Shown: positions 14,325 to 20,583, counted from the first letter of the stretch. The stretch is 22,636 bases of DNA from a virus (IMGVR_UViG_3300010354_000721:1-22636); one strand, 5' to 3'. Program-made: numbers and translations. Notes: generated from the letters alone by a model not told the origin.

Positions 14325-14518
14325 ATACTCCACCAGCCTCGTATTGTGCCGCCCTCAACTGGACACTTGTATACCAGATGACGTCCCTGCTCGTAATGCT
14401 CATTAAACAACTTGTGATGAAGTTCTGTATCTGGCTCGTGCGTATCGCGCCCGCACGCGGGACAGATTGCAGCACCAACATACTCATACACGTGACGACA
14501 GGTCATAGTTCTGTCCAT
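14321..14518 (-). CDS. Small Cys/His zinc-binding protein
   Basis: A 65-residue protein starting MDRTMTCRHVYEYVGAAICP. CPACGRDTHEPD gives C-x2-C-x3-H with preceding C-R-H, and a later KCP, consistent with a zinc ribbon of the type recurring in actinobacteriophages. The frame is open to 14560, but ATG 14518 reduces the overlap with the upstream gene to 16 bases and starts at the conserved-looking part. It stands inside the enzyme cassette between two ADP-ribosyltransferase-like genes. Function unknown. Confidence 0.68.
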   Translation of the reverse strand: MDRTMTCRHVYEYVGAAICPACGRDTHEPDTELHHKLFNEHYEQGRHLVYKCPVEGGTIRGWWSI

Positions 14519-14796
14519 GCTCTTAAGACTTGCACGTGACGCGGCTCGACACCATACCAAGACTCATCTTCGTGAACATCTGGGTTAGCAGACATATTCG
14601 TAAAGTGTGCTCTAGGGTCGACACTTACTTCAACAACAGAACGCCCGAATGGTTTTGCGCCCCCGTGAAGTTTTGTCGATAGGAATACCTGGTCTTCACT
14701 CTTTGATGGCTTTAACTTCTTGGACTCTACTATCTTGCCAGCAGTATTAGGGTCAGTGCGATGATAGAGAACGAACTGTTTGCCAAGGTTACTCAT
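14503..14796 (-). CDS. Possible ADP-ribosyltransferase-like protein with NLGKQF tag
   Basis: A 97-residue protein starting MSNLGKQFVLYHRTDPNTAG. The order Y-H-R-T, a helix with KIVESKKLKPS, then VFLSTK and VVEVSVDP resembles compact ADP-ribosyltransferase folds (H-x-T, S-T, and a VxVDP strand), though less clearly than its neighbours. The N-terminal NLGKQF is shared with other proteins of this cassette. It is coupled to its neighbour by ATGA at 14793-14796. A toxin-like or host-modifying role is inference. Confidence 0.6.
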   Translation of the reverse strand: MSNLGKQFVLYHRTDPNTAGKIVESKKLKPSKSEDQVFLSTKLHGGAKPFGRSVVEVSVDPRAHFTNMSANPDVHEDESWYGVEPRHVQVLRAWTEL

Positions 14797-15212
14797 TCGA
14801 AACGTTCCCTGCCACGTTCTACATAACTTTCTTTCTTTGGGTCGAAAGTCTTAAATCGCTTCTTGATAACTTCACGGTCCTCTTGTGGGCCGATAGCAGA
14901 TGCCACTTGGCGCTTTACTCTAAAGCCAGTTGTTGAATAGTATGCATCTGGGTCTGGATGTGCTTCGTTGTGATGAACGTTCTTGGAGTCGATTGGTTCT
15001 ACTTCATAGATGTTGCCATGATGAACTGGCCACTCGCCACCAGACTTAGCACCAAAGCCAGTGCGTACACGTTCTTCGGCATGCTTGACTGCATAATCGA
15101 GTCGTCCTGTTGCCCATGCAACATCACCCTTGTCACGTGGCTTGATTTCTCCACCTTCTGGCAGAGTCTCGATAGTGCCGTGAAATAACGGTCCTGATAA
15201 TGGTGCGCTCAC
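14793..15212 (-). CDS. Arr-like ADP-ribosyltransferase-fold protein (second copy)
   Basis: A 139-residue protein starting MSAPLSGPLFHGTIETLPEG. H11-G-T, AWATGRLDYAVKHAEE (Y40), NIYEVEPID (E72) and YYSTTGFRVKRQV follow the Arr order: NAD-binding His, central aromatic helix, Y-x-V-E-P strand and closing S-x-x-x-F-x-V segment. The C-terminus adds a basic helical extension (REVIKKRFKTFDPKKESYVE). The first 13 residues are identical to those of the 13893-14324 product, so the two arose by duplication or share a leader. Coupled by ATGA to both neighbours. The target is unknown. Confidence 0.7.
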   Translation of the reverse strand: MSAPLSGPLFHGTIETLPEGGEIKPRDKGDVAWATGRLDYAVKHAEERVRTGFGAKSGGEWPVHHGNIYEVEPIDSKNVHHNEAHPDPDAYYSTTGFRVKRQVASAIGPQEDREVIKKRFKTFDPKKESYVERGRERFE

Positions 15213-15529
15213 TTATGTTCACCTATAATTCTAAATCCATGAGGAGATGTGTAGAAAGTCTCATCATCTAGATTTCCCGACTCTGCTTTGTAATAACTTG
15301 TTAATGGCTCTACTTTGTAGACTGTTACATCTCCAAGTTTGCCTTGTTTTGGATATTTTGATTCGCCAAAGAAATATGCTTGTTCTGGGTCACTAGTAGC
15401 AAATGCTTTTGCGTGTGGACCTTCTCCTTGTGTTATTGCAGGAAGGATTATGTTGCCTTTTATCTCTGCACGAGTTCCGTGATACATAGGTGGAAATTGA
15501 CGTTTTGAAAGATTATCTGATGCACTCAT
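15209..15529 (-). CDS. Arr-like ADP-ribosyltransferase-fold protein with NLSKRQF tag
   Basis: A 106-residue protein and the clearest Arr-like member: MYHGTRAEIKGNIILPA (H17), AFATSDPEQAYFFGES (Y52), VTVYKVEPLTSY (E74) and ETFYTSPHGFRIIGE. This closely follows Arr, which has F-Y-H-G-T-x-A-x-L-x-x-G-D-x-I, a [YF]-x-T-x-x-x-x-x-A segment, Y-x-V-E-P and the S-x-x-P-L-R-V-x-G-E end. It is preceded by MSASDNLSKRQF, whose first eight residues differ by only one from those of the next upstream protein. Arr inactivates rifamycins, but in a phage operon a host-protein or nucleic-acid target is as likely. Start and stop overlap its neighbours by four bases each. Confidence 0.75.
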   Translation of the reverse strand: MSASDNLSKRQFPPMYHGTRAEIKGNIILPAITQGEGPHAKAFATSDPEQAYFFGESKYPKQGKLGDVTVYKVEPLTSYYKAESGNLDDETFYTSPHGFRIIGEHK

Positions 15530-16038
15530 GTCACATCCCTGCGCAATTCTCTAGCCATCTTCTTACCTAGAGGCTTGGTCTTTCTACCCTCTGTGTACAA
15601 CTTTGCGTGTTCTGCATCAGTGCGCAGAGTTCTAAAGCCCTTCATTACTTTTCTATCTTGAAACTTCTGTAGTGGCTCTACTAGGGGAGTCTTCTCTGAA
15701 GAATCAAATTGATGATGCGTTAAATCAACGGCGTGCATGCCCTCTGTAGTAGGTACGTGATGTACGAAGTGATTGCTGTACCAATCTTCTGGATTTGTAG
15801 ACTTTGGGTCGTGGTGCTTTCCACCATATACAGCGACGTGTGAACCATGAGGCAGATAACCATGAATTAAACAGGCAGCGTCATAGCAAGAACCGTGAGG
15901 ATACTTTTGGATTCTTTCTGTTGTTGTTCTATGAGGGTTTGATTCAATGATTTCTTGTACATGACCTTCTAACTCTTTTGGCGTCATGATTAGTGGGTCT
16001 TGCTTCCATTGTTTACCCAAGTTGTCTGATGCGCTCAT
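15526..16038 (-). CDS. Papain/transglutaminase-like protein (putative Cys-His-Asp enzyme)
   Basis: A 170-residue protein starting MSASDNLGKQWKQDPLIMTP. C51 lies in PHGSCYDAACLIHGYLP at the start of a helix. A His occurs in SNHFVHHVPTTEG (H90, H93 or H94) and D105 in MHAVDLTHHQF. Cys on a helix, His on a strand, then D-x-T-x-x-Q-F is the arrangement of papain-like transglutaminases, deamidases and polymorphic-toxin peptidases. The last third is basic. The start shares MSASDNL with the next gene's product. Deamidation or cleavage of a host protein is plausible but the reaction cannot be read from sequence. Confidence 0.6.
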   Translation of the reverse strand: MSASDNLGKQWKQDPLIMTPKELEGHVQEIIESNPHRTTTERIQKYPHGSCYDAACLIHGYLPHGSHVAVYGGKHHDPKSTNPEDWYSNHFVHHVPTTEGMHAVDLTHHQFDSSEKTPLVEPLQKFQDRKVMKGFRTLRTDAEHAKLYTEGRKTKPLGKKMARELRRDVT

Positions 16039-16298
16039 TGCATACCTATGTTCTTTAAGAAGTTCTCTGGGTCTTCGGCATGCTTACGTATAGCCCAACT
16101 CAGACGCTCACGCTTAGTTAACTTTTTGCCAAATAACAATCTGGAGTTCTTATTCAAGTGCTCTGATATAGCAGAGAAGTTAACGCCCTGTTCACGGATG
16201 GTCTTCTTCATTGGCGCTAAGTCTGCATGGAATGACATGACTCGTGCTCTGTGCTCATCTAACTTCTGACGTTTGAACTGCTTATCGTTTAGACTCAT
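16035..16298 (-). CDS. Small helical basic protein with LNDKQF start
   Basis: An 87-residue protein starting MSLNDKQFKRQKLDEHRARV, helical and basic, with the segment KLTKRERLSWAIRKHAEDPE near the end. No catalytic residues were seen. ATG 16298 overlaps the previous TGA by one reading unit (ATGA), so it is chosen over two upstream GTG codons. The N-terminal L-N-D-K-Q-F resembles the N-L-S/G-x-x-Q-F sequence of other proteins in this cassette. It may be a chaperone, inhibitor or DNA-binding companion; function unknown. Confidence 0.65.
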   Translation of the reverse strand: MSLNDKQFKRQKLDEHRARVMSFHADLAPMKKTIREQGVNFSAISEHLNKNSRLLFGKKLTKRERLSWAIRKHAEDPENFLKNIGMQ

Positions 16299-16693
16299 CA
16301 CCACTCCTCATAGTGAGAGCGTGGTGGCATTTCGCCGCCAACGGCGCCTGCCCACTTCTCACCTAGTTCGGTGCGGTGCCTAGAGTGTTTTGGCGCTCTT
16401 ATTCCAGTATCGGCAGATAACTTATGAGCCTTTTCCCACAAAGTCGTTGCGACACCTAGACCTCGATAATCTTGATGTGTGCGCACCCAGTTGACTTCAC
16501 CTGTACGTTGATGCCACTGTAGCCGCCCGACGACTAATCCTTTTCCTGTTTTACTTTTGCTATTTTCAGAATCTGGAGAAATAGCATGTAGTTCATGATA
16601 TGAGTATCTGTCTTCAGGTGGGAAATACCTAAACTGAACCTCCGAAAGGTTTTTACGACCACTTGGGTTAGTTGGAGGAGGTGTCTTCTTCAT
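16298..16693 (-). CDS. GNAT-family N-acetyltransferase with NLSEVQF tag
   Basis: A 131-residue protein. Residues about 50-92 hold the GNAT core: GLVVGRLQWHQRTGEVNWV, then VRTHQDYRGLGVATTLWEKA, where Y-R-G-L-G-V-A at 76-82 is the acetyl-CoA pyrophosphate loop. It ends with APKHSRHRTELGEKWAGAVG, shared with the neighbouring GNAT. GNATs move acetyl from acetyl-CoA to an amine; the acceptor is unknown. The N-terminus carries SGRKNLSEVQFRYF, the cassette's shared motif. The start overlaps the upstream stop by four bases. Confidence 0.8.
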   Translation of the reverse strand: MKKTPPPTNPSGRKNLSEVQFRYFPPEDRYSYHELHAISPDSENSKSKTGKGLVVGRLQWHQRTGEVNWVRTHQDYRGLGVATTLWEKAHKLSADTGIRAPKHSRHRTELGEKWAGAVGGEMPPRSHYEEW

Positions 16694-17226
16694 TCGTCCC
16701 TACTAAAGTCAATCATCATATTCATCTGACGAGCACTGAGCAGACGCCCACGAGCAGGTAATTCTCCACCGACTTTCTTAGCCCATGCCTCTCCTGCACT
16801 TGTTCTTCCTGACGAGTGCTTTGGAGCAGGAACTCCCATATGACCAAGTGAACTTGCATAGTCCCACAACTTTGTTGCTAATCCTTGTCGTTGATACTTT
16901 GGATGCGTCTCTACGCCCTTTACTTCGCCCTCTTCACTTAGGTTCATGTTAGATAACATCTTGCCCGACTTCTTATCGCTAAGAATGAACCAGTGCGGAT
17001 GTACGGGCGTTGCGTAGTAGTGATAGTCGATTCGGTGCACGTCGTCCTCTACAGAATGACTGCGAGGTTTATCTGGATGCTGTCCTTCGACGTGAGAGGT
17101 GTACTTATCGCCATTGAAGAATTTGGCAGGGCAATGTGGACAGCCTAGACCAGGATACTTAGTGGATGTCTGACCATTATCCATCTTGGTTATAGGTAAG
17201 TCGCCGCCGTATTCGTCAGTTCTCAT
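16690..17226 (-). CDS. C2H2 zinc-finger and GNAT acetyltransferase fusion
   Basis: A 178-residue protein. Residues 29-50 form a zinc finger, C-x2-C-x12-H-x4-H (CPHCPAKFFNGDKYTSHVEG, then QH). Residues about 65-150 form a GNAT domain: HWFILSDKKSGKMLSNMNLS, GVETHPKYQRQGLATKLWDY (Q-R-Q-G-L-A, 112-117, is the acetyl-CoA loop) and APKHSSGRTSAGEAWAKKVG. The last segment aligns with APKHSRHRTELGEKWAGAVG of the next gene, so the two GNATs are paralogues. The zinc finger may direct the enzyme to nucleic acid or a protein target. The ATG overlaps the preceding TGA by four bases. Confidence 0.8.
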   Translation of the reverse strand: MRTDEYGGDLPITKMDNGQTSTKYPGLGCPHCPAKFFNGDKYTSHVEGQHPDKPRSHSVEDDVHRIDYHYYATPVHPHWFILSDKKSGKMLSNMNLSEEGEVKGVETHPKYQRQGLATKLWDYASSLGHMGVPAPKHSSGRTSAGEAWAKKVGGELPARGRLLSARQMNMMIDFSRDE

Positions 17227-17405
17227 GCTTTTGTACTACTTGCTGTATTAGTTGCCCCTGATGGAGGCATCATCTGCATGGCGACATTTACATACATTGA
17301 TTTGGGCATTTCTTTTCTAAAGTAGAACTGCTCACCAGATAGGGCGTGATGGCCTAACTCCTGATGGAGTTTCTGTGTAGGGTTCTTCTTTACAATAAAG
17401 GCCAT
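17223..17405 (-). CDS. Small protein with LSGEQF motif, first gene of the coupled cassette
   Basis: A 60-residue protein. ELGHHALSGEQFYFRKEMPK contains L-S-G-E-Q-F, a variant of the sequence found near the N-terminus of the enzymes downstream. The C-terminus is Ser/Thr/Ala-rich (PPSGATNTASSTKA). No enzyme motif. Its stop overlaps the zinc-finger GNAT start by four bases. If the shared motif is a sorting signal, this small protein might be a decoy, chaperone or docking subunit, which is speculation. Confidence 0.6.
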   Translation of the reverse strand: MAFIVKKNPTQKLHQELGHHALSGEQFYFRKEMPKSMYVNVAMQMMPPSGATNTASSTKA

Positions 17406-17442
17406 AAGACTATTATGAAGCCGTTACTGAGAATTTTAAGCG

Positions 17443-17847
17443 TTAATCTTGAAAGCCGTCGCGTTCGCGCTGTTGTCTATACTTTTCTTCACGTACCCAT
17501 GCCGGTTCTACATTGTCACGTTCTACGTGGTGCATTTCACTGATGTTTTCATTAGGAATGAAGAAAGCACCAGCAGGATGATGAGCAGTAATTCCCTTTT
17601 TACCGTCCTCAATACTTGGACTAATGCGGGGATATTTATACATTGTATGCCCGTCGCCACCACCAACTAACGGCTTGTGGTGAACTAGCCATTCATGTGC
17701 GCCACGATGAGCAGGCGAGTTCATCCATGTCTTCATTCCATATTCTGCTGCATCATAAGCACTCTGATGTCCAGAGAGACTCGGATTCCAACTTGGTGTT
17801 GGGCGACGCTTTGGGTCGCTGCCTCTATCGGGTACGTGATTAGCCAT
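17443..17847 (-). CDS. Hypothetical His/Pro-rich phage protein
   Basis: A 134-residue protein starting MANHVPDRGSDPKRRPTPSW. It is rich in His, Pro, Gly and Trp (HRGAHEWLVHHKPLVGGGDG, KKGITAHHPAGAFFIPNENI), suggesting a folded small enzyme or metal-binding protein, but I do not recognise the family. ATG 17847 is preferred over an in-frame TTG two codons upstream. It precedes the coupled enzyme cassette with a 37-base gap and may belong to it. Confidence 0.65.
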   Translation of the reverse strand: MANHVPDRGSDPKRRPTPSWNPSLSGHQSAYDAAEYGMKTWMNSPAHRGAHEWLVHHKPLVGGGDGHTMYKYPRISPSIEDGKKGITAHHPAGAFFIPNENISEMHHVERDNVEPAWVREEKYRQQRERDGFQD

Positions 17848-17890
17848 AAGCAAATGATAGGGCTACTGCCTAAAAATTGTATGTAAAAAC

Positions 17891-18028
17891 TTATTTTTTA
17901 GGGGAGGTAGCCTTATATGGCTCAAGTTTGGCCTTTACCGTGCCATCTTTGCGCAATCTGACTATCCAGCCATCCTTTATCTGCGTCTTATTAAAGCCGC
18001 GATGTGGTTTGTGTTGTCCGGAACTCAT
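17891..18028 (-). CDS. Small basic hypothetical protein
   Basis: A 45-residue frame: MSSGQHKPHRGFNKTQIKDG at the start, then WIVRLRKDGTVKAKLEPYKA. The strand-turn pattern W-I-V-R-L-R-K-D-G-T-V suggests a small beta-hairpin. It fills the gap between two larger genes, starting 11 bases after the upstream stop. AGGATAGGG lies upstream of the ATG. Codon use resembles its neighbours. Function unknown. Confidence 0.6.
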   Translation of the reverse strand: MSSGQHKPHRGFNKTQIKDGWIVRLRKDGTVKAKLEPYKATSPKK

Positions 18029-18038
18029 AGCCCTATCC

Positions 18039-18752
18039 TTACTCTAGTACCTTGTCCTGTATAAGTTTTAGCAGAAGTGCTGGTCTATTGCTGTTTGTAA
18101 ACCTTCCGTAGAGGTTTTCTAGAGATAACGAAGGCTTTTCAAACTTTAATTTGATTCCGTTACTTCCTATATCGAATATCTCTTGAGATAACTCGAACTG
18201 CTTTAACACTACCCGTTCTTCCGTGTCGAACTCTACATAGGCAAGCGGTTCATCTTCGGTCATAGTCAAGGATGTTTCGCCTGGAAATAGATGGAAGGTA
18301 GATGATACGGGTCTAAACCAGCGATGAATATCAAATCGACCAGGAGTTAAATATCCGGTGCTACTAACGGAGGTCTTATGTAGATATGGAGGAGTAACTT
18401 TCATTGTTAATGGCTGGTCCGCAAAGAATATCCACTGGAAGTCGCAGTCGATTACATACGAATTCTCAAACGAACTATTGCGAGACATCCAGATATTGTT
18501 CGTTGCTGTGAAGGATGGGTTGAATGTATCGCCCGAAAAGTCAACTCTATCGCTATACGGACACGAAAGGACGTATGTGTTCTTTAAATGAGTTGTAGAT
18601 GCGGGACAGGCCCTGTAGTTGTTTATTCGAGGTGTGCGGTCATCTACTGCAGGAAGTGTCTTCCACACATGCTTTGGTGGTTCCATGACTAGATTCATCA
18701 GAGTCATGCGGTCAATCATGGCCCAAGGCGACCAGTACACCGTAATAGTCAT
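18039..18752 (-). CDS. Hypothetical phage protein, 237 residues
   Basis: A globular-looking protein starting MTITVYWSPWAMIDRMTLMN, rich in Phe, Tyr, Trp and Ser, with strands such as STFHLFPGETSLTMTEDEPL. The segment NNYRACPASTTHLKNTYVLS followed by CPYSDRVDFSG recalls uncharacterised proteins of marine T4-like phages, but I cannot assign a function. The start follows the TAG of the upstream gene with no gap. No membrane segment or signal peptide was seen. A virion protein is possible. Confidence 0.75.
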   Translation of the reverse strand: MTITVYWSPWAMIDRMTLMNLVMEPPKHVWKTLPAVDDRTPRINNYRACPASTTHLKNTYVLSCPYSDRVDFSGDTFNPSFTATNNIWMSRNSSFENSYVIDCDFQWIFFADQPLTMKVTPPYLHKTSVSSTGYLTPGRFDIHRWFRPVSSTFHLFPGETSLTMTEDEPLAYVEFDTEERVVLKQFELSQEIFDIGSNGIKLKFEKPSLSLENLYGRFTNSNRPALLLKLIQDKVLE

Positions 18753-18974
18753 CTAGTTATCCTTTATTAGGGCGTTAGATTCTTTAATTGTCACATGCTC
18801 TAGGGTTCCATTTACCTTTACATCTCTGTAATACAGGTGAACATCTCGTAGCACGTTAATTGTGGCCCTCTTGAACTTTTTAGTTATGAAGGTCAACTCT
18901 TCTGGGGTCACATTGTCGGTACTGAGAGGAATAACAATCTCTAGGCGCAGATTTTGTAATCCTCTTCTAGCCAT
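18753..18974 (-). CDS. First gene of the leftward block, hypothetical
   Basis: A 73-residue protein starting MARRGLQNLRLEIVIPLSTD, with a later VLRDVHLYYRDVKVNGT. It looks like a small alpha/beta protein. A frame open to 19055 exists, but ATG 18974 is preferred, having GGGGG about eight bases upstream, while the longer form starts at TTG. Its stop abuts the start of the 237-residue gene. As the first gene after the control region it would be the first translated from the leftward promoter. Function unknown. Confidence 0.65.
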   Translation of the reverse strand: MARRGLQNLRLEIVIPLSTDNVTPEELTFITKKFKRATINVLRDVHLYYRDVKVNGTLEHVTIKESNALIKDN

Positions 18975-19250
18975 GAAAATGCCCCCAATACTCAATTGTG
19001 AAGTACCAAAATAGGAAATCAATCGATAAATCATAGCGGTCAATGGATACTCCAAAGGCTACCCGCTTAAAATTCCAACCAAAATACAGCCAAACCCTAC
19101 CAACCCGCTTCTCTATGCTCATATAGAGAGCCTATCACGGCTACTGCCTTGGCCCCACATCGTCAACCATGTTTCTCACCTGGCTGTTCCTCTCGCGTAT
19201 CACGCTTAATGGTGGGGGGGTCATGTGTTAGTGATACACAACAACACTCA

Positions 19251-19273
19251 CCACCTGACTACTAATCAGGTGG
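19251..19273. repeat. Perfect inverted repeat upstream of the leftward block
   Basis: CCACCTGA and TCAGGTGG form a perfect eight-base-pair stem with a seven-base loop. Outside it, ACAACAA on the left and TTGTTGT on the right can extend the pairing after a bulge of about six bases. It could be an operator, or a terminator facing right, since the downstream side is T-rich (TTGTTGTTC), although the run is interrupted. Confidence 0.6.
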
Positions 19274-19292
19274 TTGTTGTTCAACTCATGCG

Positions 19293-19421
19293 TTGTTATC
19301 AGGTGTAACAAATAACTTGGTGACAATCTTGGTGACAACACTTCGGCTACTGTCGCAATAACTGAATGGCTTGTGCGCCTACTACCAAGCCACCATGTCA
19401 TCTAGCGAATTGTTATCAGGT
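19293..19421. repeat. Direct repeats TTGTTATCAGGT and CTTGGTGACAA
   Basis: TTGTTATCAGGT occurs at 19293-19304 and 19410-19421. Between them CTTGGTGACAA occurs twice, at 19316-19326 and 19328-19338, one 12-base step apart. Repeats spaced by about one helical turn suggest side-by-side protein binding, for example a repressor or replication initiator. Confidence 0.6.
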
Positions 19422-19497
19422 AATTTAGTTATGTTGTCATCTGTCTATCGAGTTAGTTATGTATCTATTGTTAATTGTTTCAATTATCTTTATTACA

Positions 19498-19683
19498 TGA
19501 CTAACTCAGTTGTTCTCCTTGTAATGACTAAGTAACTAACTGCGTAGGTCTGGGGCTATCTGAGTTACTTAGTAACTATCTTTACCGGATTTCCTTCAGG
19601 TGACAGTTAGTTACTTATTTATGTGGCTCTTGGGTCTATTACAAACTTATTTATTTGTATTTGATAACTGACTAACTCAGTTG
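19498..19683. repeat. AT-rich iterated repeat block
   Basis: TGACTAACTCAGTTG is present twice identically, at 19498-19512 and 19669-19683. Between them ACTAAGTAACT (19527-19537) and AGTTACTTAGT (19563-19573) form a perfect 11-base inverted repeat. Further AGTTACT-type words occur near 19589-19595 and 19683-19700. The block is AT-rich and lies near the centre of the non-coding region. It resembles an iteron or operator array. Confidence 0.6.
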
Positions 19684-19836
19684 AGTTACTGAGTTACTTA
19701 TCTTGGTATTTATCTATTGTTTATTATCTATCTATTACATTCTTTGTATTAGTCATTACTGAAAAGAAAAACTCTTTGGCGCGATTAGTTATGTGGGGGC
19801 GCACGCTCAAAGTGGGAACTAACTTCTACGGCTAGA

Positions 19837-19882
19837 CCCCAAGTTACTTGGGGCTCTTGGGGCGGATAGTTGAACTTTCAAC
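19837..19882. repeat. Two adjacent palindromes in a GC-richer segment
   Basis: CCCCAAGTTACTTGGGG (19837-19853) is a perfect 17-base palindrome around one central T. GTTGAACTTTCAAC (19869-19882) has two six-base arms, GTTGAA and TTCAAC, with a two-base spacer. CACGCTCA at 19802-19809 and TGAGCGTG at 19896-19903 are inverted around both. The nested arrangement fits an operator cluster or a structured RNA leader. Confidence 0.55.
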
Positions 19883-19958
19883 CAAGTTACCCCCCTGAGC
19901 GTGGGAAACGCCTATAAACAGGCGTGTATAACTGAGTCGGTCAGTTGTGGCATAATTG

Positions 19959-19985
19959 GACTCGCACACGCGACCAACGCGAGTC
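19959..19985. repeat. Inverted repeat GACTCGC/GCGAGTC
   Basis: GACTCGC (19959-19965) and GCGAGTC (19979-19985) are perfectly complementary with a 13-base loop. It lies in the GC-richer centre-right part of the non-coding region. No U-tract follows on either strand. Confidence 0.5.
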
Positions 19986-20162
19986 GGAAAAGAAGCGCCA
20001 ATCCGAGCGATTCCGATTCGCAAGTAGTCAGAAGTGAAAAACGCAAAACGCACTAGCACTAGCGGTGAAGTTCGTTGAACATAAGTTCAGCACCTAACTT
20101 GGTGGCGAATGTGGCGAAATAACTAGAGGCGTTGAATTAAATAGTGACTAAGAAACTACGAA

Positions 20163-20583
20163 ACAAATTATTTGTGACATGTGTATTGCTAACACATTCG
20201 ATTAAAAACACTTACCAATTAAGTAAGTTCGATAAAACAAATAACGCGTTTTAATTCGTGAGCAAACGGAGTGGCGAGGACTTATCTCATTCGCAATTAG
20301 ATAACGAGCGTTCGACAAGTTACAGCGAACAACAGATACGAAATTATCTGTGAATAGTAGTAGGGCTTAGACGAGTTACGGAAAGTTGTATAACTCAAAT
20401 CGTCATTACTTATGGATTGCTAACAACAGTTAGTGCCGACAGTAACCAATCTGTTCCAAGAACAATGACAGTAATGACGATACGAGTTATTCATACTTAG
20501 TAATTTCGCTTATGTGTTTAAGAACTTTGTGTTCTTACTGTGATTGTCACCGATACCGATTCTGCGAATGAGATTCGGTGACA
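20163..20583. repeat. Array of short perfect inverted repeats
   Basis: Going rightwards: ACAAAT-T-ATTTGT (20163-20175); ATGTGT/ACACAT (20179-20197); ACTTAC/GTAAGT (20210-20228); TTATCT/AGATAA (20282-20304); ACAGATA/TATCTGT (20332-20351); long arms at 20390-20410 and 20470-20490 (19 of 21 paired); TAAGAAC/GTTCTTA (20519-20537); TGTCACCGA/TCGGTGACA (20545-20583). The last lies 32 bases before the first rightward start codon. Also ATTGCTAACA is repeated at 20185-20194 and 20416-20425. None is followed by a U-tract. Confidence 0.6.
20286..20313. repeat. 28-base imperfect repeat shared with the AAA+ gene
   Basis: The 28 bases match 21814-21841 at 25 positions. CTCATTCGCAATTAG is identical in both, followed after five partly different bases by the identical GAGCGTTC. 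In the AAA+ gene it encodes part of HSQLVDERS. Its first ten bases also occur inverted at 20563-20572 (TGCGAATGAG). Confidence 0.7.

Noticed and set aside
13893-15529. Calling the Arr-like genes antibiotic-resistance genes
   Set aside because: Only the fold-level pattern is visible; nothing in the sequence or context shows rifamycin as substrate.
19927-19956. Promoter-like TATAAC and CATAAT hexamers
   Set aside because: Neither has a recognisable -35 partner at 16-18 bases, so no promoter is called.
19844-20059. Minus-strand 71-residue frame in the control region
   Set aside because: It crosses several inverted repeats, has no ribosome binding site and its sequence does not look like the neighbouring proteins.
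20258-20353. Plus-strand 31-residue frame starting with GTG in the control region
   Set aside because: No ribosome binding site; its similarity to the AAA+ protein comes only from the 28-base repeat.
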